Shown one piece after another: positions 19,611 to 31,680 of a stretch of DNA of 64,000 bases. Both the position numbers and the translations under genes were made by a program. Source of the stretch: Monoplex corrugatus (Eukaryota > Mollusca > Gastropoda > Littorinimorpha > Ranellidae); the NCBI GenBank assembly GCA_030674185.1, contig JAPXFY010000018.1, positions 42,318,432 through 42,382,431 on the forward strand, read 5' to 3'. Below the pieces are notes generated by a model that worked only from the letters and a program-made list of their open reading frames with translations, did not search any database and was not told the origin of the DNA. Numbering within the stretch: position 1 is the first letter of the stretch; every line of letters begins with the position of its first letter.

Positions 19611-22600
19611 GTATGACATCAACTTTTTCAGTTTTAACATAGCATGTTGTCTGGAATGATATTATGGTTTAATTCTTCTTTTCTTATCTGACTTAAACGA
19701 ATCGTTCAATCTTGTCAATATGTCTATGTCAACTCGATCACACAATATGAATGTCCAATCAGTGATTCATATCACTTATTCATATTGAAGTTATTCAATG
19801 ATTGTGTGAAGCTTGTTTTCAGGCTGTCGCTGTCGATGTCGTTCACTCATTCAGTCATTGGGCAGATACATAGTTTTTGTGTATCAGCTTGTTGCTAGGT
19901 CTATAGACTAGTCACGCTCGACTAGTCCTAGTCACGATGGACCGTGAATTGTAGGCTAACTACAGCCAGTAGATCTAGATCTAGATTCTAGCCTACAGGA
20001 ATTGGAAAGTGTTCACTGTTGTGACTGAGCTGTCTCCCTCGCTTCTGCAGGTCTCGCACTTAAATGCTGATTATACTCGGCGGTACCTCTCACAACACCA
20101 ATGCTAATTTATTGAAGGAAGTATAGCCATAACTAAAGTTTCAACTCGGGTTCGGCAATCAGTTGATCCCAGTGGTGATGGTTCAGGGCATGGCTAAAAG
20201 TAGAACGTCAACGCGGAGTAAGTCCCGAAATGCCTTGGGAGCTGATGGCGGGAGAAGAAATCGGGACCAGTGTTACTGTTAATACTGTTATGAACTTATA
20301 TGTATCGAAGTGAAAAAAAAAAAAAAAATAAATAAAATAAGAGGGAGAGAGAAAGAACTGATGGGACATAAAAACTAAACAAGCAGAAACTAATGTATAG
20401 TAAACTAACTAGTATAAATCCTATTTCATGTTCAGTTTCTCAAGATCATCTTTGTGATTGGGATAAATTCCATGTGTGCCGACACCTCTGCCATCCTCTT
20501 GATTGAAAAGATCCAAAATGAATATGGCTTAAAAGTTAAATCATATGCCTGCACATAACTTAAAGCCCAATTCACTGGCAAGATCTTGAGGTCCTACCTA
20601 GCATTGCCTACGTATGGGTTTTATGTCTGTATCAGACTTAATGAAAACTGCATGTTACTGAAAACTGTGCAGCAAAAGTAGTGAAATAAGTCTCATTCTA
20701 CATTGTGCAGAAAAAACAACAACATAAGGTGGAAATGAAATGGAAGCATATTCATTGCCCAAGTATCAATGCCGGATAGAGCTACATTACAGAAACAATC
20801 TCAGAACAACACAGTAGCCTTCATCTGCCCATCAGAATGGGAGATCTATCATTTACACCCCAAACTCTCCTCCTCCATCCCTGATAATAAAAAAAAAAGT
20901 GAATGTGGATGTAATTCATACATTAAGTACAAACAAATGACAACAATGCCCACACAACCCCATCACAAAAATCCACTCCCCAAAAATGGGACAAGCCACC
21001 TTCTGTCCACCAGCATGACATATCACCATCACTCCAATTCCCTAGCTCATCTTCAGTTTCCAATTAAAAACAAAACTAAATATCCCACAAAAGCAGATAA
21101 AATCATGCAGCTCTCCAGTATGAATTCTTAATCTTAGGAAGTTGTATTAATACTAGTAATGTGTACTAGTATGTATGACTTAACTTGAATCCCATCCCCA
21201 TGCACACATACTGCCGTGCCACTAGTAGACATTAGAAGCATTGTGATGGACTTGAAAATATCAGCATAGATACACAGGATAGGTGTAATAAAAATGATTA
21301 AATATCTTTAAGTTCCTAAATGGATTAGAATTTGAAAATTTTATTTAGAAACTCCTCTTGGGTATTATCATTGTGGCGTCCTTTGTATAAATAAAAATAA
21401 TAATTGTAATAATGAAGAACTCCCATCTGTATTCTCCAAGTATTCACCACCAAAATACAAACTCTTCGTGACAGGCTTGACAGGACACCCTGTCATTAGT
21501 GTCAACCATGCCCACCTGACCCTTCCTTCTCTGGCACACCTCGTACTACTTTTACTCCAGCCTCACAAGAAGAAATTTTCAACACAATCAGATCCATGTC
21601 GTTCAAAACCTGCGAACTGGATCCTCTTCCAGGTTCCTCTACTCTACTGTCTCCCTACTCTCCTCCCATTCATCACTGACATCATCAACACTTCTCTTCA
21701 AACTGGAACTGTCCCAGATTCTTTCAAGTCTGCTATTGTTCACCCTCTCCTCAAGAAACACAATTTAGACCCAAATGAACTGAAAAATTACCGGCCTATC
21801 TCTAATCTCTCTTTCTTGTCAAAACTCCTTGAAAAAGTCGTCCTCAACCAGTTGAACTCTCATCTGTCTGCCAACAATCTCCTCAATCCTTTCCAGCCAG
21901 CCTACCGCCAGTGCCATAGCACTGAAACTGCCCTACTACACATTCTCAACAATCTCCTCCTCGCAACTGATACTGGCAAAGTCTCTCCTCACACTCCTTG
22001 ATCTGTCTGCAGCCTTTGATACCATTGACCATGGTATTCTCCTTTCTAGACTTCATCATACTTTTGGCATCTCTGACATTGCTCTCTCCTGGTTTACTTC
22101 ATATCTATCAAACAGAAAACAAACTGTTCTCATCAATGGCACTTACTCTCAACCTGCATACCTGACCTGTGGTGTTCCACAAGGATCTGTCCTTGGCCCT
22201 GTTCTTTTCACTCTTTATACCTCCCCCCTGTCCACCATCATCAACTCCCACTCTATAAAACACCACTTCTATGCTGATGACACCCAACTTCAAGACAGTG
22301 ACTCGCCTGATAATATACAGCGCCTGTTGACTCGCACCACTGAGTGTTACTCGGACATTAAGAACTGGATGACACACAATAAACTTCAGCTTAATGACGA
22401 CAAGACAGAAGCTATCCTCATTGGCACCTGTCAGAAACTTTCTCAGCTGCCTCCTCTTTCTCTCCCATTATGCAACACATCAGTCCCAATTTCTGATTCA
22501 GCTAAAAACCTTGGTGTCTGCATTGACTCTACCCTCTCCATGAACAACTTTGTTTCTCAAACTGCCAGATCTTGCTACTATCATCTCCCATCGTATAAGC

Positions 22601-25600
22601 CTGATCAGGAAGTATCTCTCTGTCGAAACAACTGCAAAACTCGTTCTCTCCTTCATAATGTCTCGCATTGACTATTGCAGTTCACTCCTGTCTGGTCTTC
22701 CTGCTTCCACCATTCACATCCTACAGGCAGTACAGTGCATTCAAAACAATGCTGTACGCCTTGTACTCAAAAAGAAAAAAACTGACCACATATCTCCTCT
22801 CCTGGCACAACTTCACTGGCTCCCTGTATCAAAGCGCATACAGTACAAACTAGACACCATGTGCTACAAAAGCCTCAATAACGCAGCCCCCGATTACCTG
22901 TCAAGCCTACTTGAGATCTATGTTCCCTCACGTACCCTCCGCTCTGCCTCCGATCCTCTGACTTTTCGCTTTCCACGCACTAAGCTCAATACCTATGGTC
23001 CACGAGCCTTCTCTGTTTCTGGTCCACTCTCCTGGAACAAACTTCCTCTCTCAGTCCGTCAGCAACCTACTTTTGTCTCCTTCAAGTCCGCTCTCAAAAC
23101 TCACCTTTTCTCCTCTGCATAAAATCCTAGCCTCACTCAACCCCCCTCTGCAGCCTGTTTCAGCTCGGAGGGGAATCACATTGTTATAATATATAATTGT
23201 ATATGATATGCTCTCTGTAATTTTCCATTGCTTTTATTCTTGCTTTTATTGCTTTTATTCTTTCTCCCCATTTGTAGCCGTGTGTGTGTGCGTGCGTGTG
23301 TGTCTGTTTCAGCGCTTAGATTTGATTTTATCAAGATTTTGCGCTATATAAATATTGTAATTATTATTATTATTATTATGACAATTATAAGACGCCAAAT
23401 CTTGATTCAAGAATAAAATCAAGGTGCACACTCTCATTATTCATCAAGGCAATCACCAACAACGATGAAGGTTCCAGGGCACAAAGCTCAAGCAAACTGA
23501 GGGGTGGGGAAGAGAAGAGGGGAGTAAGGTATGCAGCCTGTGACCCTCTGTCTCGCATATGCACAATATGCTGAGCTAGGGTACACTCAAACCTGTGTGG
23601 TGAATGATCCTTGACCCAAGTTGTCATGTTCTCTGACATACTAACACACACACACACACACAGTTTATTTTTTTTCTATTCTTTTTTTCCTCCCAAGCTT
23701 TGGAAAGTCATGTAGGCTAATTGGACTTCAAGAGGAGGGACCTGGGAGATAAACCTCTGCTAATATTTTTGTGACAGGAACTAGGCGTATAGTTTGATTT
23801 TCCAGTCGAACTGAGGCGAAAAGTTAAGGCCTTGACAGAAAACGAACCCTGGAACCTCAAGTTTAGTTATTGGCAGACAAATGTCTGAACCTTGAGCCAT
23901 TTTGCCACTTTCCTTCTCAGGTCTGACATGATTTTATATGTAGGTCTGACTTGGTTTTTATTTTATGTGTAGGTCTGACATGGTATCTGTAGGAAGGACC
24001 AGTGGTGCATGTCTCCCCCTCCCCAGCAGTCTCTTATAATATATGTATGGAATTTTGTCAATGGCTCCTTTAAAAGTTTCCATTTTTCCAACAAAATGTA
24101 GTAATTGAGTAATTAGATAACAAAAAATGGGGGGGGGGTATTTCTCCTCTTGTCAGTTTTATACTTCTGTTGTCATTTGTACTTTTCATCATTATAATCC
24201 ACAAGAGTGATGTGATGTTAGCCCTGGTATGGCTCTAGTAGTAGTCAGCTGGGCTATAAGCAATATGAACTTGAATCCACAAGAGGGATACCTGATGTCA
24301 CTTTGTCCTGGCTGCACCCACTGTCATCCACAGAACTGTATGAAACACAGACTCCCTGTCCATGTCTGCCCCCTCCTATCTGTCCTAAGGGGAGAACAGT
24401 TCCACCACTGGCTGTTCCTACAAAGGGGATGACCCCCCCCCCCCCCCCCCTCTGCGACACCAGGCCACTGTCACTAACAGAACTCCGCGACCAGCAGGGG
24501 ACAGTACTTGCAGTTTTTTTTTGTTTTTGTTTTTGCAGTCAGTTATGGGCAGAGAGTTTGACAAGTTCAAGCTGCAAGAGATGATTATTTTCAAAATGGT
24601 CCGAGTCTCTCTGGCATTAGCACAGCAAACTACATGTGGGGTTTACTCCATACCGGAGCTTGTAGTCTCAATCAAGGACTACTTTTCTCGGATGGGTGTC
24701 TGTTCATAGCAGGTGTTGAACTTTGGTTTCTTATCAGTTTATGGAATGTTTGTCTGTGCAACTCCCAGCGTCTGTCTTGGTCACTAACTTAGTCTGTGTG
24801 TCAGTTTGTGACCATCTAACACTAACAGTTCTAGTTTGTGTCTATGGAGATTTTTCGTATATTAATATGATCTCACAACATTTTCATTTAATTTACAGGA
24901 GGAAAGAAGAAGCCTCTCAAGGCACCAAAGAAGCAGCAATCTGAAATGGATGATGTGTGTATTTTATCATTATGATTTATTGTATGGTGCTGAATTGACA
25001 AAAGCATGTTGTTGTCCTTGTAAACTTACTAAAGTGGACAATGTGTATATTTTATAATTTACTGTATGGTGTAGAATTTTTAGAATCAAGGTAATCTCCT
25101 TGTGTAACCTTACTCAAATTGTATTACTTTGAATATATAATGAAATCACTATTTAATAAGCAGTTTGATTTTAAAATGAATTGAAATCATAATTCTTTGC
25201 TTAAGTTGAATTGAAGGTGAATGTTTTTGAAGAAGGAACTTCCACTGTTGTCACTTTAGGGAACTGTACACCTGTATGGGTCTTGTCTTCCTGTTTATAA
25301 AAATTTGTCATTAAAATATGCCCAAATATTCTTGATAACAGAGCAGTGACCCTTTCATTCTTTTCTCAGCTTTACCCCCGTCCCATACCCCAAGTATTTT
25401 GGACAGTGTCGGGGTCAGTGTGGATATGCTTGCATTTGTGCATGTTTGTGTGTATGTGCTGAAAATGTATTTTTCATGCATTTGTAACTGAAACTTGTTA
25501 CATTGATTAATATATCACTAATATATGTCACCTGAATGTTATTGTCCCACAAATGTTATATTTGTTCAGAGCCACAATACTGGCAATAAAGTGTAAGAAA

Positions 25601-28600
25601 ATGTGTTAAAACATGTTTTCAGCTATAGCTTAAATATCCCACAGTGTGATACAAACACTGAAATGAAGAGTCTGATTCCAGCTTTTAAAGAAAATGGCTT
25701 GCATTGTGAACCAGTGTGACAGTGAAATGATGGCACATAGTAGATGCTATCCATTTCATGCACCTTTGTAACTTAAGTCAAGATGTCAAATCATTCTAGC
25801 ATTACATTGTAAGCACTGTAGTATTCGATAGTACTAGTAGTAGTGGACATGTTTGTATCTAAAATGCTAAAACAAACAAAGGGCGTAAATAGTAGAATAT
25901 GACCGGAAAAGGTTGACACAAAATAATTTATGGTTGTTGACATTTCTGCATAAATGCTAAGTCTTTTTACCCGTTAGAAATCTGATAACGTTCAAGATTT
26001 TGTCCAGTGAATGATATTTGCAAATCTGTTCTTCAATAAAATGTTGTGGATTACATGAACACCAGATTTGATATTCCCCCAGATACATTCTTAGATAAAA
26101 TGTTATGGGCAGTATGGGTTACATTTGACCCCATTCATTCTATTTACACAACAGAAGACAGAATGTGATGGGTGGATACTGGAAAATGCTTTAAATTTAA
26201 TTCTTCTTGTTTTATTGTAGCCAAGTGGAAAAAAAGGGGTTGAATTTGTAATGTGTTTTGGATGAGTTTTCGTCTTCTTCTCCCAACACAGGTTTGACTG
26301 TCACTGGCAGTAAAGTAGTACAGTAGAGAATGGAGATGAAAAGCACAGTTTTCGTCTCGCAAGAAATCAGTCTGCAGACCAGTTGAAGTTTCACTGATGT
26401 TTATTTAGTCTTCTTCATGATGTTTCAGTGGTGCCATTAACAAACTACCTCGACCATAATGAAATATAACTGCTAAATAAGGCGGACTGGAATAAAAATT
26501 GTATACATGCAGACTACATTATTACCTTATTAGAGATGTTTGTCCTGTCATATTACCAGCCTTTGAGTTATAGTTTTGTGGGAGCACAGGAAGACACAAA
26601 TGATAGATGACAACATTTATTTGCCTTGCATGACAGGACACAAATATGTTACGTGTCGGAGTGATGCACGAAAGTGAACTGCTCTTAGATGTTAAAATAT
26701 GTATCTAATACTGGACTAGTTCATTTAGTGGAGGATTGGCCATAACTATGAGCACAGATCTGTTGTCTGATGTCGAAGTACACTCCACTTCATCAGTAGA
26801 GCCATTTTGTTACTTTTGTGTAACATGGACACAGCATGCAGTTGATGGCCAAATCTACGTATGCCACCTGATAAGCAGACTTTTAAAGTAATTTTTATTT
26901 CCATTTGTTCAGACATGCATGTGTAAATTATAATGGTAAAAAAAATGACAGAAAAACAATCAGCTTATTGCTTATTCGTGTACAATGGATCAGAAATTGA
27001 CAAAATATGGTGATGACACTTAGTGGTATGCATGTTTGATAAAGCAGGATTCATTGCATTACTGCAGTGTAGAGTGGATATGATTTCACTAACCTTGGAA
27101 TCCCAGCTGTTTTGACCAATGCATCAGGTGTGCTGTGTGGCCTGTAGTGGTCGGCCATTAACAAGACTGAGCATCTGTAGGAGTCCTAGAATGTATGTAA
27201 CGTAGCATCTGTAGACTCCTAGAATCTGTGTGACTGAATTACAATAGCTGTAGCGTACATGCTGTTATGTACACAACAGTTTGAAATTATGTTGTGTGTG
27301 AGCAGTGTTCAAAGAAATAAGCTCTGCTAGCAAAAATATGCCTATGATTTGTTTTGTTTTTGTTTATTGATTTGGATATGATAGTGAAATTGTATTGAGT
27401 TACTCTTTGCAGTCTTTGGACATTTTACTTTGGCAAAGGTATAGATTGTAATGCAGATGATGAAATTGGACAACAGAAGAGTTTTTGTTCAAGTTTTTTG
27501 ACAAACTAGTGCTGATTGCAGATATGTTATTTGTATTACTAGAGAAACATGCAAATATATGCTGTTTGAGCATATATTGCTGCCTGAAGTAGACTTACAA
27601 AATGACCACCTGTGAGCATGTCTTAAGATTTTGTCACCGTTTTGGCACAAACATCAGCACAGACAATTTTCCTTAAAAGTAGACAATCCTTTTTGCAACA
27701 AAACGCCTTTGTTTCATCGAACAAATGTGCGGTAACATGGAAGTCAAAGGATTAAAATTATTACTAGTATCACTAGCATCCCAATTTTATGTTTGCGTGT
27801 GCTATATTTGTGGTCTTGTCTCTATTTCTTTCAGCAGAAACCTTGTGTAATTGTTGCTCGAAAATAATGGCCCCATTTAAGAACTGGTACCATTATTTTC
27901 AAGCAACAATGTTCTTCTGTTCTTATGCTTTTGTAGAATTTTATTTCATTTTTTAAATTTTTTTTAAATCAAGTCCAAATATTTTGAAGATAATTTTGAA
28001 ATTAATGAAACACTTGCGTTTTTTTGTTTTTGTTTTGTTTTTTGTTACTTAAGAGTGAAAGTGCCTTGGACAGAGTGATTACTTGATTATTTACCATTTT
28101 CGAAAATTCATTATGATCATATTATTAGTATGAAATATCGTAAATGTCAAATTTTGTGTTACCGCAATTTTCTTGTTGAACATATTGTTAGATTTCAAAG
28201 TACATTCACTTTGACAATATGCAGAAATGAAAACAAGAAAATAATTCCTTGAGAGAAAAATCACCTCAATAATTAGACAATGTTCATTAAAGATTGTTAA
28301 ATATCTTTTACACAGGATGATGTTGCCTTCAAGCAGAAACAAAAAGAAGAGCTGAAGGCAATGAAAGAAGCAGCTGCCAAAGCAGCTGGGAAAGGACCAA
28401 TGGGTGAGTTTGACAACTGTCTAACAGTTGTATCCATAATTATATGTTACTTATTTCAGTGTTAATCATTACATGCCGATCGTAAGATTTGCACATCTGA
28501 GTCATTATTTGAACATCGCTTGTACTACAGAACCAATTGTGGGTCCCAGAAATTTACAAGATTTGGCGGGGGATGGAGAGAGAGAGAAGATGATGCACAT

Positions 28601-29363
28601 GTGCGTGTGTGAGAGAGAGGATGACAATTTGGGTCAAGGGTTACACACCTAACAGGTTGAGTGTATCCTAGCTCAGCATCCTGTATGTGTGTGTATGCGT
28701 GAGATGAGGAGAATATGACAACTTGAATAAAGGATCACATACCTAACAGGCTGAGTGTACTCTAGCTCAGCATCCTGTGTGCACGTTTGTGTGAGTGAGA
28801 GAGAGAGAGAGGCTCAGAAAGAGATGACAGTTTGGGTTAAGGGTCACAAGCCTAAAGAGGTTGGTTGTGCCCTAGCTCACAATCCTGTGAGTGTGTACAT
28901 GCTTGCGTATGTGCATTTGTGCTCAAGCATTGTTTGGTCTGTTCCTTTCAAATGTGCTGAGCATGCTTTTGATATGGACTATTCGTTGTATACAAGTAAA
29001 ATTATGATTTACTTTTGAGTGGATACTCTGGCTGGTCAGTCAGTGTGGCACAGTGACCACTTTTAGGTAAGGAGAGAAAATTAACCATTTGATTATGTGA
29101 ACATTGTGTCAGTCACACACATCACAGTTAATAAGTTTCCAGTGCTGTGATGTGTACCATATTTGAAACAGAATAACATCTTTACCAGCTGATGTCAAAT
29201 TAACTAGCTTCTATCTTGATGTATGCATGTTCTGTATAGACTTCTCAGCTTTTCTCTCTCTCTTTATTTTGATTTTTTTTGTTTAAATCCTGCTTTAAAT
29301 TAATTTTTCTACTGATGTTATATTGCAGGAGGCAGCGGCATGAAAAAGTCTGGAAAGAAATGA
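19595..29363 (+). CDS. TMA7: TMA7-like translation machinery-associated protein, complete, four exons
   Basis: CDS exons: 19595-19610, 24899-24954, 28316-28403, 29329-29363. All junctions are GT-AG and phases agree. The joined product is 64 residues, the same length as human TMA7. It starts [18 protein letters not shown], passes through [20 protein letters not shown] and AGKGPMG, and ends MKKSGKK. The family is a small, highly charged, conserved ribosome-associated protein (CCDC72), probably cytoplasmic/nucleolar; precise role is poorly known. Codons are intact and length is exact, so this is a functional gene rather than a processed copy. The first intron is 5.3 kb and contains a LINE. The 3' neighbour ARL6IP5 converges. 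Confidence 0.95.
19620..20430. other. TMA7 intron 1, 5' part
   Basis: No transposon recognised. Contains the palindrome tagatctagatctaga (19970-19986) and an A-rich run at 20310-20340. Confidence 0.4.
20435..20600. repeat. Diverged relative of the 17484-17640 SINE-like repeat
   Basis: Shares the order gttcagtttctcaaga, aattccatgtg, gcctgcacataa, cactggcaagatcttgaggt and cctacctag. Confidence 0.5.
20915..21240. repeat. Dispersed repeat, copy 2 (pairs with 17165-17470)
   Basis: Shares aaatccactccccaaaaatg, atcatgcagctctccagtat and catactgccgtgccactag in the same order as copy 1. Confidence 0.75.
21425..23383 (+). mobile_element. CR1/L2-superclade LINE, 5'-truncated, with RT domain and 3' tail
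   Basis: Reverse transcriptase blocks in order: [12 protein letters not shown] and [19 protein letters not shown] (from 21720), [15 protein letters not shown] (about 21998-22042), [16 protein letters not shown] (22170-22217), YADD catalytic box at 22270-22281, [22 protein letters not shown]. The C-terminal region reads [19 protein letters not shown] and [18 protein letters not shown], ending [13 protein letters not shown] and stop at about 23120. Frameshifts near 21985 and 22590 plus 5' damage make it inactive. The 3' end reads gcgctatataaatattgtaa then (ATT)n to about 23380. It sits in TMA7 intron 1, same strand. Confidence 0.9.
23383..23470 (-). mobile_element. 3' end of a second LINE family, tail-to-tail with the previous element
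   Basis: Text ccaaatcttgattcaagaat and aaggtgcacactctcattat matches the 3' end of the minus-strand LINE at 48845-48895 (gtgcacactctcattgtac). It shares the (ATT)n tract with the CR1-type element on its left. Confidence 0.5.
23500..23663 (-). repeat. Dispersed repeat of the GACAACTTGGGTCAAGG family with terminal (CA)n
   Basis: The reverse complement reads catgacaacttgggtcaagg, then gagtgtaccctagctcagca, as at 28620-28890 and 53530-53650. The copy is bounded by a CA run at 23643-23663. Confidence 0.65.
23827..23912 (-). repeat. tRNA-like SINE head (minus strand)
   Basis: On the minus strand: gcaaaatggctcaaggttca (A-box-like) and ccagggttcgttttctgtc (B-box-like) about 40 bp apart. No full cloverleaf. 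Confidence 0.45.
24219..24276 (+). mobile_element. 3' tail of an I/Nimb-type LINE
   Basis: gttagccctggtatggctct then agctgggctataagca repeats the 3' tail at 4490-4547. The body of the element is missing or unrecognisable. Confidence 0.55.
24428..24452. repeat. Poly-C run
   Basis: About 20 consecutive C in TMA7 intron 1. Confidence 0.9.
24899..24954 (+). CDS. TMA7: TMA7-like exon 2
   Basis: Acceptor tttaatttacag ends at 24898; donor gtgtgt at 24955. Two bases complete Gly; then [18 protein letters not shown]. Phase 0 at the end. Confidence 0.95.
24955..27845. other. TMA7 intron 2, largely unique
   Basis: AT-rich, no LINE, MITE or microsatellite recognised over 2.9 kb. A small hairpin follows at 27850-27910. 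Confidence 0.4.
27850..27910. ncRNA. Near-perfect 21-bp hairpin, miRNA-precursor-like
   Basis: The left arm attgttgctcgaaaataatgg (27850-27870) and the right arm 27890-27910 are inverse complements except for one position, with a 19-nt loop. Flanks can pair a little further (cagaa/ttctg). It lies in intron 2 of TMA7, so it would be transcribed. It could equally be a very short foldback element. No homology to a named miRNA is claimed. Confidence 0.3.
28316..28403 (+). CDS. TMA7: TMA7-like exon 3
   Basis: Acceptor cttttacacag ends at 28315; donor gtgagt at 28404. It encodes [20 protein letters not shown] and AKAAGKGPM plus one base. Confidence 0.95.
28560..28895 (+). repeat. Three tandem copies of the GACAACTTGGGTCAAGG family
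   Basis: Copies around 28620, 28708 and 28825 each read gacaatttgggtcaagggtt or similar, then cctaacaggttgagtgt and ctagctcagcatcctgt, followed by TG or GA dinucleotides. They lie in TMA7 intron 3. Confidence 0.75.
29329..29363 (+). CDS. TMA7: TMA7-like exon 4 and stop
   Basis: Acceptor ttatattgcag ends at 29328. It encodes [10 protein letters not shown] and TGA (29361-29363). The overlapping 63-residue open frame that reads KVWKEM is a shadow in another frame. Confidence 0.95.
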
Positions 29364-29465
29364 CACCGGCTGATTTGCAGAGTCCTGCTTTAAGTTGCCG
29401 TCATCCTTTCCCCTTTGTACTTCGTTGGTCCTCTTCACCTTTTATCAGTGTAAAACTTAAACTGC

Positions 29466-29471
29466 AATAAA
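29466..29471 (+). terminator. Polyadenylation signal of TMA7-like gene
   Basis: AATAAA 103 bp after the stop codon, followed by GT-rich text at 29492-29525, a standard layout for a 3' end. Confidence 0.75.
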
Positions 29472-29759
29472 AATGCAAAATTAAACATTTCTGTGGTTAT
29501 TATGTAAGAACATTGATGTGTGTGGAACTGTGGAGGAAGGGTAAGATTTGGGGCTGGAAGGAGAGAATTCCCAGGTTGAACAATAATAATAATTGGCATC
29601 ATATTTTTCAGTCTGACTGACTGTGCTATAGGTTGTGCTTACTGAGTAAGGTCTTTTGGTTCACTATTAATTTTGTCCACATAGATGACTATATCCTAAT
29701 CCCATAACCAGTGTGGTAGTTGGGGGTATGATTGATGGGATGCACTAGCAGACAGAATC

Positions 29760-29945
29760 ATCATCTCTGTTTCTGGGGTGCAGCAACAAGTAGCAAGGCA
29801 TACTGAGATTGGTCCCATCTTGATGTTTACCACCCAGCTATCTTCAGTTGTCCTTGGTAACAACCTTCATGGTGGGTGATGTGACCAAACCAGGCAAGTT
29901 TGCACCGTTTCACAATTGCCAGATGCAATTCCTGTATTAAGAAGA
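29760..29945 (-). pseudogene. Non-LTR LINE C-terminal scrap
   Basis: Minus strand reads AIVKRCKLAWFGHITHHEG, the KRRKLAWFGHVTRH signature of the post-RT region of CR1-like elements, followed by a degraded GQLKIAGW text. Confidence 0.6.
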
Positions 29946-31459
29946 AGAAAGCGTAAAACAAAAAAGATAGGGCGTTAAAAGGCCAGAAGGCCTAGGCTAC
30001 GAGCCAGCCCTCAGCTACTACTGCTGTAGGTAGCCGGTGCAGCAACATAAATGTCTGCATGGTGTGGGCCAAACAACCTGCATAAGTATTTTTAAAAAAA
30101 TAGTTGTAACCCCCCGCGTACCCTCCCATTAAAAGTTAAATGGTTGTGAAGCCTTGTTTAATTGAACACAAAGCATATCTGTTTATGAGTCTGCCCATGA
30201 CTTATATGTCGTGAAATCCTTGGTGATATTTAACCGATTTATCCACAGTGGTGCATAAAGAGTGGGTCTTGCCCGGTTAGTTTTTATGCAGTTATGTTTA
30301 TTCACCCACTTCAACAGAACCTTGACCAGCTTGGGTAAAACGCACATGAATGTGTGACGCATCCAGGACTCGGGACATAATCCTATTAAAACTGAAAATG
30401 CTGCAATTATATTGCCCTCTACCAGAACAAATGTCTTGATCTAAGTGATTAGGTTGTTGTCATTTGTTATGTTTGTTTACAGCCTACTTCCACGTCAGTC
30501 AACAAGGATGATGGTAAACAATTCAAAGAAATATGCCTTTAACAGTACGAAAGCGAATGAAAACAGTTTCCAAGCTATGAATACAGCTTGTTCTCTCGGA
30601 CACACATTCACTCGTGCGCACGCACATACGCATGCGCACACAAACACACAAGAAAGGTATGCACACATGCATGAACATATGCATAAGTGTGCACATTAAA
30701 ACATATACATTCCAAACATGTATAGACACATACAAAAAGATTACTGTTGAAATAAATGATCATAAGAGCAAATTAAAAGGATGTGACTGATGCTGCACAT
30801 CTAGTGCAGGTAGACTTTGGTAAGCAAATTGATGCTGGCAAAAAAATTTTGTCCTGAAAGATGGAACACGAAACAGGGAATCAAAAGAAGAACGAAGCTT
30901 TCTGGGTGGAATGTAGACCTAAAGAATGTGAAAGAGAGAGCGAGGACATGTTCCAGAGACAGATCTGAAGCATAATCAGGAGAGTTTATAATCAATTTTA
31001 GATTGCACAGGAAGCCAATGCAATGATTCGAGAAGATGGGAGATATGTTTGGGAATTTTTTAAACTGAGTAGCATTATTTGAGTGCCTGTGGTAAGATAC
31101 TTCAGAATACCACTTTGACAAGTGTATACATGAATACATATGATTTTTGTTGACTTTCATAGGCATGTTTTGGTGAGGGGAATGGGCGGAGGAGATATTA
31201 AAACGACGGTGTGAGTAAGCATGATGTTTCAATACTGTGAATATGGTGTCACAAAACAAAATTCCTCGTTCTTTGAGCTTGGCTTGTATTTTGCAGGTTT
31301 TGCTTGTCTCTGGTAACCATTATGTATTGCTTCTGGCCGTTTGCTTCTGGCTGTTCAATCAACAGAAGACTGGCCTGTTTGCTACCCATCTTAGTTAATG
31401 CTCCAGTCACTCTTGTAGTGTCATCTTTTTGCATTTTGTAGGGCCTGTTCTCCCCTCTC

Positions 31460-31680
31460 TCGATTTCAAGACTTTGCCAGTGCAGTTTTTGAAAGATTCA
31501 GAGCTGCCAGCTTTGCCAGTGCAGTTTTGCAAAGACTTGAAGAGTCTGCCAGATAATCTGCAAATTTGGGTGCAGCTCATATGGATTGTCAGAGTGTGAT
31601 GAATCCTTAACAAACTATCGGTAAATACTTCAAGACCTATTTTGCTAATAAGATCTAGATGCAAGATTGGTGTCATTGAA
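31460..31680. repeat. Dispersed repeat of the CTTTGCCAGTGCAG family, copy 2
   Basis: agactttgccagtgcagttt, gagtctgccagataatctgc, catatggattgtcagagtgt, gatgaatcc. It contains an internal partial duplication of the first words. Confidence 0.6.

Noticed and set aside
29279..29470. 63-codon frame containing KVWKEM
   Set aside because: Out-of-frame shadow over TMA7 exon 4 and its 3' UTR.
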